Positions 11,452 through 20,552 are shown, counted from the stretch's first letter. The stretch: DNA of 64,000 nt from CAJBNH01 sp964447285 (GCA_964447285.1 CAYURO010000005.1:62001-126000); one strand, 5' to 3'. The notes: generated by a model not told the origin, from the sequence alone. Numbers and translations: made by a program.

Positions 11452-12414
11452 ATGAGCAACGCCAAGTTCCATGTCCTCGTCAGCGACAGCATCGCCGCAG
11501 AGGGCGTGGACGTCCTGCGCAACAGCGGTGTCTGCGAAGTTGACGTCAAGGTCGGTCTCAAGCCTGCAGAGCTGCACGAGATCATCGGCAACTACGACGC
11601 GCTCGTCATTCGCTCGGCCACCAAGGTCACCGCCGAGACGTTCGGATTCGCCAAGAAGCTCAAGGCGATCGGCCGTGCGGGCGCCGGCGTCGACAACGTG
11701 GACGTTCCGGCCGCCACCACCAACAAGACCGTCGTCATGAACACGCCGGCGGGCAACAACCTAAGCGTCGCCGAGCTGGCGATCGGCCACATGTTCGGCC
11801 TGTTGCGCCGCATCCCCGAGGCGTCGGCGTCGACCAAGGCGGGCAAGTGGGAGAAGTCGAAGCTGATGGGCCAGGAGCTCACCGGCAAGACGGTCGGCAT
11901 CCTGGGTCTGGGCGGCATCGGCAAGATCGTCGCGAAGAAGGCCAACGCCTTGGACACCAAGGTGATCGGTCACGATCCGGTCGTCACGGCAGAGCAGGCC
12001 AGGGCGCTGGGCGTCGAGTGGGTCTCGTTTGACGACTTGCTGGCCAAGGCCGACATCCTGACGATCCACGTGCCCCTGAACGGCGCCACCCGCGGGCTGT
12101 TGAACAAGGCAGCGTTCGCCAAGGCCAAGAAGGGCCTGATGCTGATCAACGCCTCGCGCGGCGGCATCGTGGTCGAGGCAGACCTGGTCGAAGCGTTGCA
12201 GAACGGTCAGGTGGGCGCGGCCGCCATCGACGTGTTCGAGGCCGAGCCGACCGACCCGCAGAACCCGCTGTTCGCCTTCCCGAATGTGGTCTGCACCCCG
12301 CACCTGGGTGCCTCGACGGTACAGGCGCAGGACAACGTCGGCGTGCAGATCGCTCACCAGATCGTCGAGTTCCTGCGCGACGGCACGATCGTCAACGCGG
12401 TCAACAAGTTCTGA
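11452..12414 (+). CDS. serA: D-3-phosphoglycerate dehydrogenase-type enzyme
   Basis: NAD-dependent D-2-hydroxyacid dehydrogenase of 320 residues, most like the short SerA form that starts serine synthesis by oxidising 3-phosphoglycerate. Seen: nucleotide-binding GLGGIG (152-157), and the catalytic trio Arg236 (NASRGG), Glu265 (VFEAEP) and His284 (TPHLGAST). RAGAGVDNVD near residue 75 is the SerA-type substrate loop. It lacks the C-terminal ACT and intervening domains of the long serine-inhibited forms, so feedback inhibition by serine through ACT is not expected. ATG 11452 follows GAAGAGG. Other 2-hydroxyacid substrates cannot be excluded. Confidence 0.85.
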   Translation: MSNAKFHVLVSDSIAAEGVDVLRNSGVCEVDVKVGLKPAELHEIIGNYDALVIRSATKVTAETFGFAKKLKAIGRAGAGVDNVDVPAATTNKTVVMNTPAGNNLSVAELAIGHMFGLLRRIPEASASTKAGKWEKSKLMGQELTGKTVGILGLGGIGKIVAKKANALDTKVIGHDPVVTAEQARALGVEWVSFDDLLAKADILTIHVPLNGATRGLLNKAAFAKAKKGLMLINASRGGIVVEADLVEALQNGQVGAAAIDVFEAEPTDPQNPLFAFPNVVCTPHLGASTVQAQDNVGVQIAHQIVEFLRDGTIVNAVNKF

Positions 12415-12443
12415 TGGGTCAGGTGGTCGTCTGTCCGGGTCGG

Positions 12444-14177
12444 CTACGGCGGCCCGGGCGGGCAGGCCCCGTTCTGCCGCGCGTCGATCAGCAGCAGCGG
12501 ATTCAGACAATACGCCAGTGAATAGCCGACCTTGCTGGTCACGTCGAATGCGGGCAGCTTGCTGCCCATCCGCGCGTACCACGCCCACGCCGGGTCCAGC
12601 GCGGGCGCCCCCTGCGGCATCTCGTAGTACGGCCCCACATTCCACTTCCAGGCCCACGGCGGTCGGCCGTAGTCGCTGGCATTCGTCGTGCGCAGCTTCG
12701 AGCCGATCGTGTGCGCGGGCAGCCCGGGGCGGCCCGAAGGCGGGGCATAGGCAAACCCCGTGTCGGCAAACAGCATGCCGGCGCCCATGTCCTCGCGGCG
12801 CGGGAACCACTCGTCGTGCAGCGACTGCAGCTCGTAGGTCGCGTGCGGTCCCGGGTTCGCGGCCGTTTGCGTCGCGGCAGAGGCCAGCGGGACCGGCAGG
12901 TACGAGATCCACTTCTCGCTGGCCTGCGCGGCGGCATCGTTGGGGCAGCGGGAGATCGCGCCGGTGTCGCCCGAGTCGAGCAGCAGACAGCTCTGGTGCG
13001 TGCGGTTGGTCAGCAGGGCGGGATAGCGACGGGGCGTGCAGCCCGCAATGTTTTCGCAACCGAACGTGTCGTTGGCCATCGGGAACAGCTGAGCTTCCGG
13101 GTAGGTGCCGCGCAGGTAGACGGCGCTGGGCGAGCTGCCGCCGAATCCGCTCTCCGTCGTCGCCCAAGACCACATCGCTTCGTCGCTCTTGGCCTTGAAC
13201 CACGTGGTGACGGCGACCGGGTGCTCCTGCGGGTACTTGGCGACCATCACGATGCTGCCGGCGGTGTCGTTGGCAAACGCGGTTGTGCCGTCGGCATTGG
13301 CGCGCTTGGGCCAATAGAACAGATAGGTGACGAAGTAGTGGCTCTGCGTCTCGGCGACCGACCAGCCGACCTTGGCGATGGGGGGGATCGGGTCGACGCT
13401 GTCGGCGTTGTCGTCGGCGTTCCAGTTGCCGTCGTAGGCGACCGAGCGCAGGCGATCGCCCTTGCCGACAGCGGCAGAGGCATCGATGCGCTGGCGCAGC
13501 ACCGGGGCATAGCGGGCGGCCAGGCGGCGATACGCGTCGAGCTTGGGCAACCCCGCGGTGTAGAAGTGCAAAGTGTACGGCGCCTGCAGCGACGGCCCCT
13601 TCTGCGCTTGCACCAAGCCCGTGATGACGACCTGCACGCGCGTCGCTGCCGGGACGGTGTCGGTTGCCACGAACTGCAGCTGCTTGCCCGTGACCGTCAG
13701 CTTGCCGGCCACGACGGCGTCGGACAGCGCCGTGACCAGCACGGTGTACTTCGTCACGGTCTCGGGCCGCACGTCGGCATTGAAGTCGACGGTGAACGTC
13801 ACGGGCGCGCCCACTCCGGTCTGGCCCTGCGCAGGGGTCGTCGAGACCACCTCGAAGCTGACCAAGGGCACGTCGGGGCCGAGATCCGGCGCGACATCGG
13901 TCGCGACGTCTACCGCGTCAGTGGCGTCGGGCACATCGACTTCTGCTGGTGTATCAAGCAGATCTGCGTCGACCGTGCCGTCTTGCAAGGCCACTTCGTC
14001 CGCGAGGTCGGCGTCGTCGATCCACTGGTCGAACGCGATGCCGTCGAAGGTGTCCGCCGCATCCGCCACCGTGCCGCCGATGGTCTTGGTCGGCAGGGGA
14101 TCGTCGCCGCACCCCGTCGCCAACCAGGTCAGCAGAGTGATGCCCGTCAGCCAACGTGCGGAACGGTGATGCCTCAT
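12444..14177 (-). CDS. Lipoprotein with SbsA Ig-like domain
   Basis: Predicted lipoprotein of 577 residues. Lipobox LATGC is followed by a ~75-residue Asp-rich linker (many D-V-A/D-A-D runs). Residues ~105-215 form a Big_5/SbsA-type Ig-like domain: VVSTTPAQGQTGVGAPVTFTVDF is its opening, with NADVRPETV next. The remaining ~360 residues start with an RYAPVLRQRI segment and contain many Trp/Tyr-rich strands and a few Cys; I do not recognise the fold for certain, though the start resembles Vps62-type proteins. Start ATG 14177 has GGGAGG upstream. It is convergent with serA and divergent from the LolC/E-like gene. Confidence 0.75.
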   Translation of the reverse strand: MRHHRSARWLTGITLLTWLATGCGDDPLPTKTIGGTVADAADTFDGIAFDQWIDDADLADEVALQDGTVDADLLDTPAEVDVPDATDAVDVATDVAPDLGPDVPLVSFEVVSTTPAQGQTGVGAPVTFTVDFNADVRPETVTKYTVLVTALSDAVVAGKLTVTGKQLQFVATDTVPAATRVQVVITGLVQAQKGPSLQAPYTLHFYTAGLPKLDAYRRLAARYAPVLRQRIDASAAVGKGDRLRSVAYDGNWNADDNADSVDPIPPIAKVGWSVAETQSHYFVTYLFYWPKRANADGTTAFANDTAGSIVMVAKYPQEHPVAVTTWFKAKSDEAMWSWATTESGFGGSSPSAVYLRGTYPEAQLFPMANDTFGCENIAGCTPRRYPALLTNRTHQSCLLLDSGDTGAISRCPNDAAAQASEKWISYLPVPLASAATQTAANPGPHATYELQSLHDEWFPRREDMGAGMLFADTGFAYAPPSGRPGLPAHTIGSKLRTTNASDYGRPPWAWKWNVGPYYEMPQGAPALDPAWAWYARMGSKLPAFDVTSKVGYSLAYCLNPLLLIDARQNGACPPGPP

Positions 14178-14392
14178 GGCCAGCCTCCCAGATGCGTCCA
14201 GAACCCTTGGCACGGCGCGGCGGGTGGTCCCGGGGCGTCGCTTGCGAGGCGCGGTCGGTCGTGTCAGTGTCCCGCGCGCGAAGTCCCCGCAGCATCGGGG
14301 GGGCGGCCGGACTCGTCAAGCCGCCGCCTGCACGGGAAGCGCCTGTTTGGTGCACCTTTGCACACCTCGCCGTCTCGCCAGGAGCCCGCCCC

Positions 14393-16408
14393 ATGTCCCA
14401 AGCGCCCGCTCGCCCCGCCAGCCCGAAGACGACCTTCGGCGAGCGCTGGTACGAGCTGCTGCTCGCGGGAAGGCTGTTGAGGTCGCGTCGCAGCCTGCAT
14501 CTGTCGCTCGTGACCACGATGTCGGTGGCCGGCATTGCCTTGGGCGTGGCGGCGCTGATCGTGGTACTGGCCGTCAACACCGGCTTCCAGGCGGCGTTTC
14601 AGGACCGCATCCTCGCCAGCTATCCGCACTTGGTCGTGATGCGCCGGGGCGTCGACGTGCGCGACCACCGCGAGCTGGTGGCCAAGCTGCTGCGGGTGGA
14701 AGGCGTCAAGCAAGTGGCGCCGGCGACTTACGACGACATGATGCTGTCCAGCGCGGGCGGTCGGGCAGGCGCCGTGGTGCGCGGAGTGCCGGTCGAGACG
14801 CTGGCAGGGTTGCCTGAGGGCGCGATCGTCGCGGGCGTTTTGGACAAGCGCGGCGAGGCTCCGGTGCTGCGATCCGATGCGCGCGGCTGGCAGATGCTGG
14901 CGGGCGTGGCGGGCGCAAGGCACGCGGTCGTGGTGGGGCAAGGTTCTGGCGGTCAGCCGTGGTCGCAGACGGTCCCGGTGCTGCCCCAGCCGTCGGGTCT
15001 GGCAGGTCTGATGGTGCTGGACACGCAGGGCTGCGGCGAGGCGGCCTGGAAGGGTCGAACCGGCGAGGCTGCAGCAGGCGTCTATCTCGCGACCGCGGGC
15101 ATCGAGGACCCGGTGCGCCGTGGTGTGCGCCAAAAGTGCACCATCGTTGCAAGCTGGGATGCCGCGCCGGGGCCGTACCTGGTGCGGTGGCTCGACGGCG
15201 GCGTGCAGCGCGAGGCGCCCATCGAGCTGCGCAACGGCCGCACTTCAGTCGCGGTGCTGGTGGGCGGCGAGCTGCGGGTGATTCCTCCCCCGCCGGACGA
15301 CCTGGCGCCGACGCTTGCGGGTGTGGCGTGGCTGGACCTGGGGGCGACCCGGTCCGCACTGCGTGTGCCGGAGCTGCCGCCGTTCGCGCCGTCCTCGACC
15401 GCCGAGTGGCACAGCTTTCCCGCCGAGCTGCCGCCGATCACGCTGGGAGAGGGCCTGGCTCAGCGTCTGCAGGTCAAGCCGGGAGACGAGGTGCGCGCGG
15501 TGTCGCCGATGCGGGGGCTGGACCGCGGTGCCGACGACGCGGCGGGCAGTGCGTCGGGCCGATTCCGGGTCGCGGCAATTGTGAGAACGGGCTTTCACGA
15601 TCACGATCAGCGCATGGCGTTGGTCGACTTCACGGCCGCGCAGCGATTCTTGGGTCGAGGGGATATCGCGCGCTGGCTAGAGGTCCGCGTGGACGACCCG
15701 ATCCTCGCGGCAGCCCGCACCGAGGCTTTCCGGGCGGCGCTCGAACCCACCGACATGTCGGAATTGCTCAAGGGAGCCCAAGCGTTGCGCGACAAGTTCG
15801 TCTTGCTGCAAGACGCGGGTCCGATTCCGGGTCTCGAGCTGCGTGCACCCAACGACGCCATCGCCTCGGTGGACAACTGGGTGTCGGGCGTTCGTGCCGC
15901 GCGGCAAACACGGGTGCGCACGGCGGGAGCCTTTCGCGTGATCGACTGGGAGGAGATGAACCGCAACATCTTCGAGGCCGCCCGCATGCAGAAGATCGCG
16001 ATGTCCCTGTTTCCCTTCATCATCGTGCTGGTGGCTGCCTTGAACGTAGTCGGCACCCAAGCGGTCGTGGTGCACGAAAGGGCGCGCGACATCGCCATCT
16101 TGCGGGCCATGGGGGCCAGTCGGCGGTCGGTCGCTGCGATCTTTCTGATGCAGGGGTTGGCCGTCGGTGTGGTCGGCACGCTGCTGGGACTGCTGGTTGG
16201 CGGCTTGGCCTGCTTTCTGCTCGATGCCGTGGGTTATCCTTTGGATCCGCAGGTCTACCTGATCTCACGGTTGCCAGTGCTCGTCGAGGCGTCGTCGTTC
16301 GTCTTGGCCGGTGGAGCCGCGATCGTCCTGGCCTTTGCCGCCGCTTGGTTCGCCGCCCAGCGCGCCGCTTCCCGCGCCCCGGTCGAGGCCCTGCGGCGTC
16401 TCGACTGA
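14393..16408 (+). CDS. LolC/LolE-like FtsX-type permease, enlarged
   Basis: Inner-membrane ABC permease subunit of 671 residues with LolC/LolE topology. The LolC/E family extracts lipoproteins from the inner membrane and passes them to LolA. One membrane segment lies near residues 40-65 (SLVTTMSVAGIALGVAAL, the LolC/E signature) and three near the C-terminus in the FtsX domain, with RDIAILRAMGASRRSV. Typical LolC/E are ~400-415 residues; this one has ~250 extra residues in the periplasmic part. No LolD ATPase or second permease is adjacent, so it may act as a homodimer with an ATPase encoded elsewhere. ATG 14393 has AGGAG upstream. MacB-type export is the alternative. Confidence 0.8.
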   Translation: MSQAPARPASPKTTFGERWYELLLAGRLLRSRRSLHLSLVTTMSVAGIALGVAALIVVLAVNTGFQAAFQDRILASYPHLVVMRRGVDVRDHRELVAKLLRVEGVKQVAPATYDDMMLSSAGGRAGAVVRGVPVETLAGLPEGAIVAGVLDKRGEAPVLRSDARGWQMLAGVAGARHAVVVGQGSGGQPWSQTVPVLPQPSGLAGLMVLDTQGCGEAAWKGRTGEAAAGVYLATAGIEDPVRRGVRQKCTIVASWDAAPGPYLVRWLDGGVQREAPIELRNGRTSVAVLVGGELRVIPPPPDDLAPTLAGVAWLDLGATRSALRVPELPPFAPSSTAEWHSFPAELPPITLGEGLAQRLQVKPGDEVRAVSPMRGLDRGADDAAGSASGRFRVAAIVRTGFHDHDQRMALVDFTAAQRFLGRGDIARWLEVRVDDPILAAARTEAFRAALEPTDMSELLKGAQALRDKFVLLQDAGPIPGLELRAPNDAIASVDNWVSGVRAARQTRVRTAGAFRVIDWEEMNRNIFEAARMQKIAMSLFPFIIVLVAALNVVGTQAVVVHERARDIAILRAMGASRRSVAAIFLMQGLAVGVVGTLLGLLVGGLACFLLDAVGYPLDPQVYLISRLPVLVEASSFVLAGGAAIVLAFAAAWFAAQRAASRAPVEALRRLD

Positions 16409-16531
16409 CCCCGGAATCGGCCTTGCTCCTTGCGTCAGGCGGCCCGGTCCTGCTATGACCGCGCCGCTTGCGGACGGGCCGCAGGCGAGGTCCATTCTGG
16501 CAGATTGTCGCAGTTCCAAGAGGTTGCGCGC

Positions 16532-17038
16532 GTGGTGCAGACAGTCGGCGAGCGCTTGCGGCAGCGGCGAGAGGCCAAGGGGCTTAGCCTCGAAGCCGTC
16601 ACGCGCGCCACAAGACTGACCCGCACGGTGCTGAGCGCGCTCGAAGAAGACCGCTACGAGGACATCGCCGCACCGGTCTACGTGCGTGGTTTTCTTCGCA
16701 TCTACGCCCAATTCCTCGAGGTTGACCCGGAACAGGTCCTGCAGGCGTGGGACCAGCAGACAACGGTTCGCGACGAAGCCCTCGCGGCTCCCGCTGCCCA
16801 AGCCGCGGCCCTGCCTGAGTACTTCAAGTCCTCCACCCGCCCCAGCCGGTCGCTGACCCCTGCGCAGTTGTTCCTGCTGGTCGCCACGGCTGCGATCGTG
16901 GTGGTGTTCATGTGGTCAGTGAACCGCAAGCGACCGGTGCAGATCGCCGGGCGCCCCGAGGTCCAGACCGCCCCCGCGACCGCCACCGGTCCTGCCGCCC
17001 CGACCTCGCCCCTGCAGAGGGGCGAAACCCGCCGCTAA
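16532..17038 (+). CDS. rodZ: Minimal RodZ-like cytoskeletal adaptor
   Basis: RodZ-type protein of 168 residues that would link MreB filaments to the inner membrane. Residues ~5-70 are a helix-turn-helix domain (HTH_25) with GERLRQRREAKGLSLE and the family's YVRGFLRIYAQFLEVD. One membrane helix follows at ~110-128 (LFLLVATAAIVVVFMW). The periplasmic part is only ~40 Pro/Thr/Ala-rich residues, so the beta-domain found in the E. coli protein (337 residues) is missing. I chose GTG 16532 because AAGAGG lies upstream; longer in-frame starts add sequence unlike the family. It is followed 3 bases later by recO. Confidence 0.8.
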   Translation: MVQTVGERLRQRREAKGLSLEAVTRATRLTRTVLSALEEDRYEDIAAPVYVRGFLRIYAQFLEVDPEQVLQAWDQQTTVRDEALAAPAAQAAALPEYFKSSTRPSRSLTPAQLFLLVATAAIVVVFMWSVNRKRPVQIAGRPEVQTAPATATGPAAPTSPLQRGETRR

Positions 17039-17041
17039 TCC

Positions 17042-17812
17042 ATGACAGCCACTCGCGAATTGGGGCCGTGCCTTGTGGCGCGGCTGACACCGTTTCGCGA
17101 TGCCGACCTGATCCTCTCGCTGCTGAGCGCTGACCACGGCCGGGTGGACGCCGTCGCCCGTGGCGCTCGGTCCAGCCGCCGCCGCTTCGGCGGAGCCATG
17201 CGTCTGTTCTGCGAAGTGAATGCCGCGGTGCAGGGCGGACGCGGCAGTCTGCCTCTGCTGAGCCAGGCGGACGTCCAGCGGGTCTGGCTGCAGGACGAGG
17301 TCGGCTACGATCAACTCCGCTTTGCCTCGTATCTCACGGAGTTGGCGCTGGTCGCCAGCCAGCCCGACCATGCGGACGCCGACCTGTACGACTGGCTGTG
17401 CGGCTGGTTGACGATCTCGCAGGCGGGCGTGTCGGGGCATGTGCGGTCGCTGCGTTTGGCGGCCGAGGTCACCTTTCTGCATGTGATGGGCCTGTTTCCC
17501 GACGTGCGCTCCTGTCACTCCTGCGGCCGCGAGACGTCGGCCGGCGCCGCGTGGCCCGACCCGACCGAGGGCCTGCTGTGCGGCGACTGTGCCGGGGACG
17601 CGGGACCCGTGATCGCGCCCGACATGCTGCTGGCGCTGGCCGTGCTGATCTCGCAGCCAGAGCCCGCGATCGAGCTCGCCCGCTCGCTGCCCGTCCAGAC
17701 GCTGCGTCCCGTCGAAGACCGCGTGGCGCGCCTGTTGGCCCGGGTGCTGCCGTCGACGCTGCGGTCATCCGAAGCCCTGCGAACCGCGGTGCGCGACGAC
17801 CTGGCCGTCTAG
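17042..17812 (+). CDS. recO: DNA repair protein RecO
   Basis: RecO, 256 residues, which works with RecF/RecR to load RecA at SSB-coated gaps and anneals single strands. The N-terminal OB fold is visible (LVARLTPFRDADLILSLLS, then HGRVDAVARGARSS, ~10-50), followed by the helical domain and a zinc-binding loop with two CxxC pairs (CHSC at ~159 and CGDC at ~180), all typical. Length matches the family. It begins 3 bases after rodZ and ends the rightward LolC/E-rodZ-recO cluster. The rpsB promoter follows. Confidence 0.92.
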   Translation: MTATRELGPCLVARLTPFRDADLILSLLSADHGRVDAVARGARSSRRRFGGAMRLFCEVNAAVQGGRGSLPLLSQADVQRVWLQDEVGYDQLRFASYLTELALVASQPDHADADLYDWLCGWLTISQAGVSGHVRSLRLAAEVTFLHVMGLFPDVRSCHSCGRETSAGAAWPDPTEGLLCGDCAGDAGPVIAPDMLLALAVLISQPEPAIELARSLPVQTLRPVEDRVARLLARVLPSTLRSSEALRTAVRDDLAV

Positions 17813-17872
17813 CACGCCCCCGCACCACCGCGAGAACCCGTCACATCCGACCGATTCTTCGGCGGTTTCTCC

Positions 17873-17901
17873 TTGTCATCGGACGGTTGCGATCTTACAC
17901 T
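17873..17901 (+). promoter_or_regulatory. rpsB operon promoter
   Basis: TTGTCA (17873-17878), a 17-base spacer, then TACACT (17896-17901): a good sigma70-type match. It lies in the 270-base gap between recO and rpsB and gives a leader of ~175 bases, long enough to hold an S2-responsive structure as known in other bacteria. I did not resolve the fold of that leader. Confidence 0.65.
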
Positions 17902-18082
17902 ACCGCCCCTCGGATGCCCGACCCTTGCGATCGGGAAGGCGGCCTGGCCGCGCAACCGCTCGAAAAGAATAGAGCATCCGAGTCAATGCACGCCCCGCGC
18001 GGCCTAGGTCAGGTCGTGTCTCTCCGTGTCGCCTTCGGGCGATGCAAGACCGGGGCGGAGGTCCAACGGAGGCAACAAGATC

Positions 18083-18925
18083 ATGGAACCGACTACCGTT
18101 CGTCAGATGCTCGAGGCCGGCGCTCACTACGGTCACCAGACCCGGCGCTGGAACCCGAAGATGAAGCCGTACATCTATGGCGCCCGTAATGGCATCTACA
18201 TCATCAACTTGGGCAAGACCGCCAAGCTGCTGCGCGACGCCCAGAACTTCCTCTCCCGCATCACCGCTCGCGGCGAGCAGGTGCTCTTCGTCGCCACGAA
18301 GCGCCAGGCCCGCGACATCGTGAAGGAAGAGGCCGGCCGCGCGAAGATGCCCGTCATTGCCCACCGCTGGCTCGGCGGCACGCTGACCAACTTCCGCACT
18401 GTCAAGACCTCGATCGAGAAGATGAACGAAATCGAGCGCATGCTCGCGCCTGAGATGGCCGTCCGTCTGCCCAAGAAGGAGCAGAGCTCGTTGGCCAAGC
18501 AGCACGCCAAGCTCGTGCGCAACCTGGGCGGTCTGCGCAACATGCCCGGCATGCCCGGCGCCCTGTTCGTCGTTGACCCCAGCGAGGAGCACATCGCCAT
18601 CGCTGAGGCCCGCCGTCTGAAGATCCCGGTCGTCGCCCTGATCGACACCAACGCCAATCCCGACCTCGTCGACTACGTGATCCCCGCGAACGACGACGCC
18701 ATGCGGTCCATCCGCTTGTTCGTCCAAGCCGCCGCCGACGCGTGCATCTTGGGCGCGTCGCTCAGCCGCGATCAGTTCAGCCGCGGCGAGTTTGACGGCG
18801 GTGCCGCTCCCGCGACGCCGGGCAGCGAGAACGTCGAGGTCATCCGCAAGCCGCGTCACGTCGAGGCTGCGGTCATTGAGGCTGCGACCGTCGAGGACGA
18901 TGCTGCGGACGAGGAAGCCGAGTAG
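18083..18925 (+). CDS. rpsB: 30S ribosomal protein S2
   Basis: Ribosomal protein S2, 280 residues, assembled late on the 30S subunit where it helps dock S1. The family motifs are unmistakable: MLEAGAHYGHQTRRWNPKM at the start, HRWLGGTLTNF, then PVVALIDTNANPD and YVIPANDDAMRSI. The C-terminus adds ~45 residues rich in Ala, Glu and Asp, longer than in E. coli (241 residues). ATG 18083 has GGAGG upstream. It is first in the rpsB-tsf-pyrH-frr cluster, a common bacterial arrangement. Confidence 0.97.
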   Translation: MEPTTVRQMLEAGAHYGHQTRRWNPKMKPYIYGARNGIYIINLGKTAKLLRDAQNFLSRITARGEQVLFVATKRQARDIVKEEAGRAKMPVIAHRWLGGTLTNFRTVKTSIEKMNEIERMLAPEMAVRLPKKEQSSLAKQHAKLVRNLGGLRNMPGMPGALFVVDPSEEHIAIAEARRLKIPVVALIDTNANPDLVDYVIPANDDAMRSIRLFVQAAADACILGASLSRDQFSRGEFDGGAAPATPGSENVEVIRKPRHVEAAVIEAATVEDDAADEEAE

Positions 18926-19020
18926 TTCTCAGACTCCGCATCGACCGACCTCTCCCACATTTCGCTTTTTTCCCCCAAATGCAGCGATTCGGCATCGACC
19001 GTGTCGCGAAGGTGAACCTC

Positions 19021-19680
19021 ATGAGCACGATCACTCCCCTGATGATCAAGGAATTGCGCGAGCGGACCGGTGCCCCCATGGGCGACTGCAAGAAGGCGCT
19101 CGTTGAGTCGGACGGCAATCAGGACAAGGCCATCGAGTACCTGCAGAAGAAGTCGGTGGCGACCGCCGCCAAGAAGGCCGGCCGCATCTCGACCGAGGGC
19201 CGCATCGGCAGCTACGTGCACCACGACGGCAAGCTGGCTGTGATCATGGAAGTGAATTGTGAGTCCGACTTCGTGGCGAACACCGCGGATTTCCAAGAGT
19301 TTGTCCAGTCGCTGTGCAAGCAGGTCGCCGCGATGAACCCGCAGTACGTCCGCCGGGAAGAGATCCCCGCGTCGGTTCTGGCTCACCAGCGGGAGATCTT
19401 CGAGGCTCAGGTCCGCGAGCTCGGCAAGCCCGAGACGCTGGTGCCTCGTATCGCTGAGGGCAAGCTGGCGGCCTGGTATGGCGACGTCTGCCTGTTGGAC
19501 CAAGGGTTCGTGATGGACGAGAAGGGCTCGCCCGTTGGTCAGGTGCTGGCTGAGCGCGTGGGCAAGACCGGCGAGAACATCGTGGTGCGCCGCTTCATGC
19601 GCTACGAGCTCGGCGAGGGCCTGGCCAAGCGCGAAGACGACTTCGCGGCTGAGGTCGCCCGGATGACTGCCCAGGCCTAG
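19021..19680 (+). CDS. tsf: Elongation factor Ts
   Basis: EF-Ts, 219 residues, the nucleotide exchange factor that recycles EF-Tu-GDP. It shows the N-terminal UBA-like module with KELRERTGAPMGDCKKAL, the EF-Tu contact region, and the core motif VNCESDFVAN. This is the compact form (E. coli has 283 residues), with only one full core subdomain, as in many non-enteric bacteria. The start ATG 19021 has AAGGTGA upstream. It lies 95 bases after rpsB and 130 before pyrH. Confidence 0.95.
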   Translation: MSTITPLMIKELRERTGAPMGDCKKALVESDGNQDKAIEYLQKKSVATAAKKAGRISTEGRIGSYVHHDGKLAVIMEVNCESDFVANTADFQEFVQSLCKQVAAMNPQYVRREEIPASVLAHQREIFEAQVRELGKPETLVPRIAEGKLAAWYGDVCLLDQGFVMDEKGSPVGQVLAERVGKTGENIVVRRFMRYELGEGLAKREDDFAAEVARMTAQA

Positions 19681-19723
19681 TGCCGCCCCGATTCTCCCCT
19701 TCGCTGCACCGCATCGCCGTCAC

Positions 19724-19740
19724 CAAGGGCCGAGCCCTTG
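19724..19740 (+). other. Small hairpin after tsf
   Basis: CAAGGGC-CGA-GCCCTTG, a perfect 7-bp stem with a 3-base loop, 43 bases after the tsf stop. There is no T tract, so it is not an obvious terminator; it could protect the upstream mRNA end after processing between tsf and pyrH. Confidence 0.5.
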
Positions 19741-19766
19741 CCCCGACCGCGGCTTCGATGTACACC

Positions 19767-19799
19767 CCCGCGGCACGACCAGCGTCGGTCGTCCGCGGG
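19767..19799 (+). promoter_or_regulatory. Stem-loop in pyrH leader
   Basis: CCCGCGG-C-ACGACC, loop AGCGTC, GGTCGT-CCGCGGG: a 13-bp stem with one bulged C. It ends 11 bases before the pyrH ATG (19811), next to where a ribosome binding site should be. No clear Shine-Dalgarno is visible outside the stem, so the structure may limit or time pyrH translation. Confidence 0.6.
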
Positions 19800-19810
19800 T
19801 GGTCAGCAGC

Positions 19811-20536
19811 ATGCCGAAATATCGCCGAATTCTCTTGAAGCTCAGCGGCGAGGCTCTGGCCGGTACGCGAGGCTTTGGCATCGACCCGGAAGTCCTCGAG
19901 AAGATCGCGGGTGAATGCAAGGAAGTGGCCGCGCTGGGCGTCGAGCTCGCCATCGTGATCGGCGGCGGCAATATCTTCCGAGGCGTGGCCGGGGCTTCCG
20001 CGGGCATGGACCGGGCCAGCGCCGACTACATGGGCATGCTCGCGACCGCCATGAACAGTCTTGCCGTGCAGGACGCCCTCGAGTCGATGGGCGTGCAGAC
20101 GCGCGTGCAGAGCGCGATCGCGATGCAGCAGATCGCCGAGCCGTACATCCGCCGCCGAGCAATGCGTCATCTGGAGAAGGGACGCGTCGTCATCTTCGCC
20201 GCCGGCACGGGCAACCCCTACTTCACCACCGACACCACTGCGGCCCTGCGCGCGGCCGAGATCGGCGCCGAAGTGATCCTCAAGGCCACCAAGGTCGATG
20301 GGATCTACGACGCCGACCCGCGCAAGGTGCCGGACGCAAAAAAGTTCACGCAGATCACGCACATGGAGGCCCTGTCCCGCCGCCTCAACGTGATGGACGC
20401 GACGGCGTTGTCGCTCTGCATGGACAACAAGTTGCCGATCATCGTGTTCGACCTGAACCAGCGGGGCAACATCCTGCGTGCGGTGCAGGGCGAGGCCGTC
20501 GGCACGCTCGTGACGGCCGATGCCGTCCCTGCTTGA
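19811..20536 (+). CDS. pyrH: Uridylate kinase
   Basis: UMP kinase of 241 residues, converting UMP to UDP for RNA, DNA and sugar-nucleotide synthesis. It is an amino-acid-kinase fold protein: KLSGEALAG at the start, phosphate-binding GGGNIFRG, the bacterial PyrH segments GMLATAMNSLAVQDALE and FAAGTGNPYFTTDT, and lysine-containing LKATKVDGIYD. The length is typical. I chose ATG 19811; an in-frame GTG at 19799 would add four residues. It keeps the conserved place between tsf and frr. Confidence 0.96.
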   Translation: MPKYRRILLKLSGEALAGTRGFGIDPEVLEKIAGECKEVAALGVELAIVIGGGNIFRGVAGASAGMDRASADYMGMLATAMNSLAVQDALESMGVQTRVQSAIAMQQIAEPYIRRRAMRHLEKGRVVIFAAGTGNPYFTTDTTAALRAAEIGAEVILKATKVDGIYDADPRKVPDAKKFTQITHMEALSRRLNVMDATALSLCMDNKLPIIVFDLNQRGNILRAVQGEAVGTLVTADAVPA

Positions 20537-20552
20537 TTCCACCGGAGGAGCC

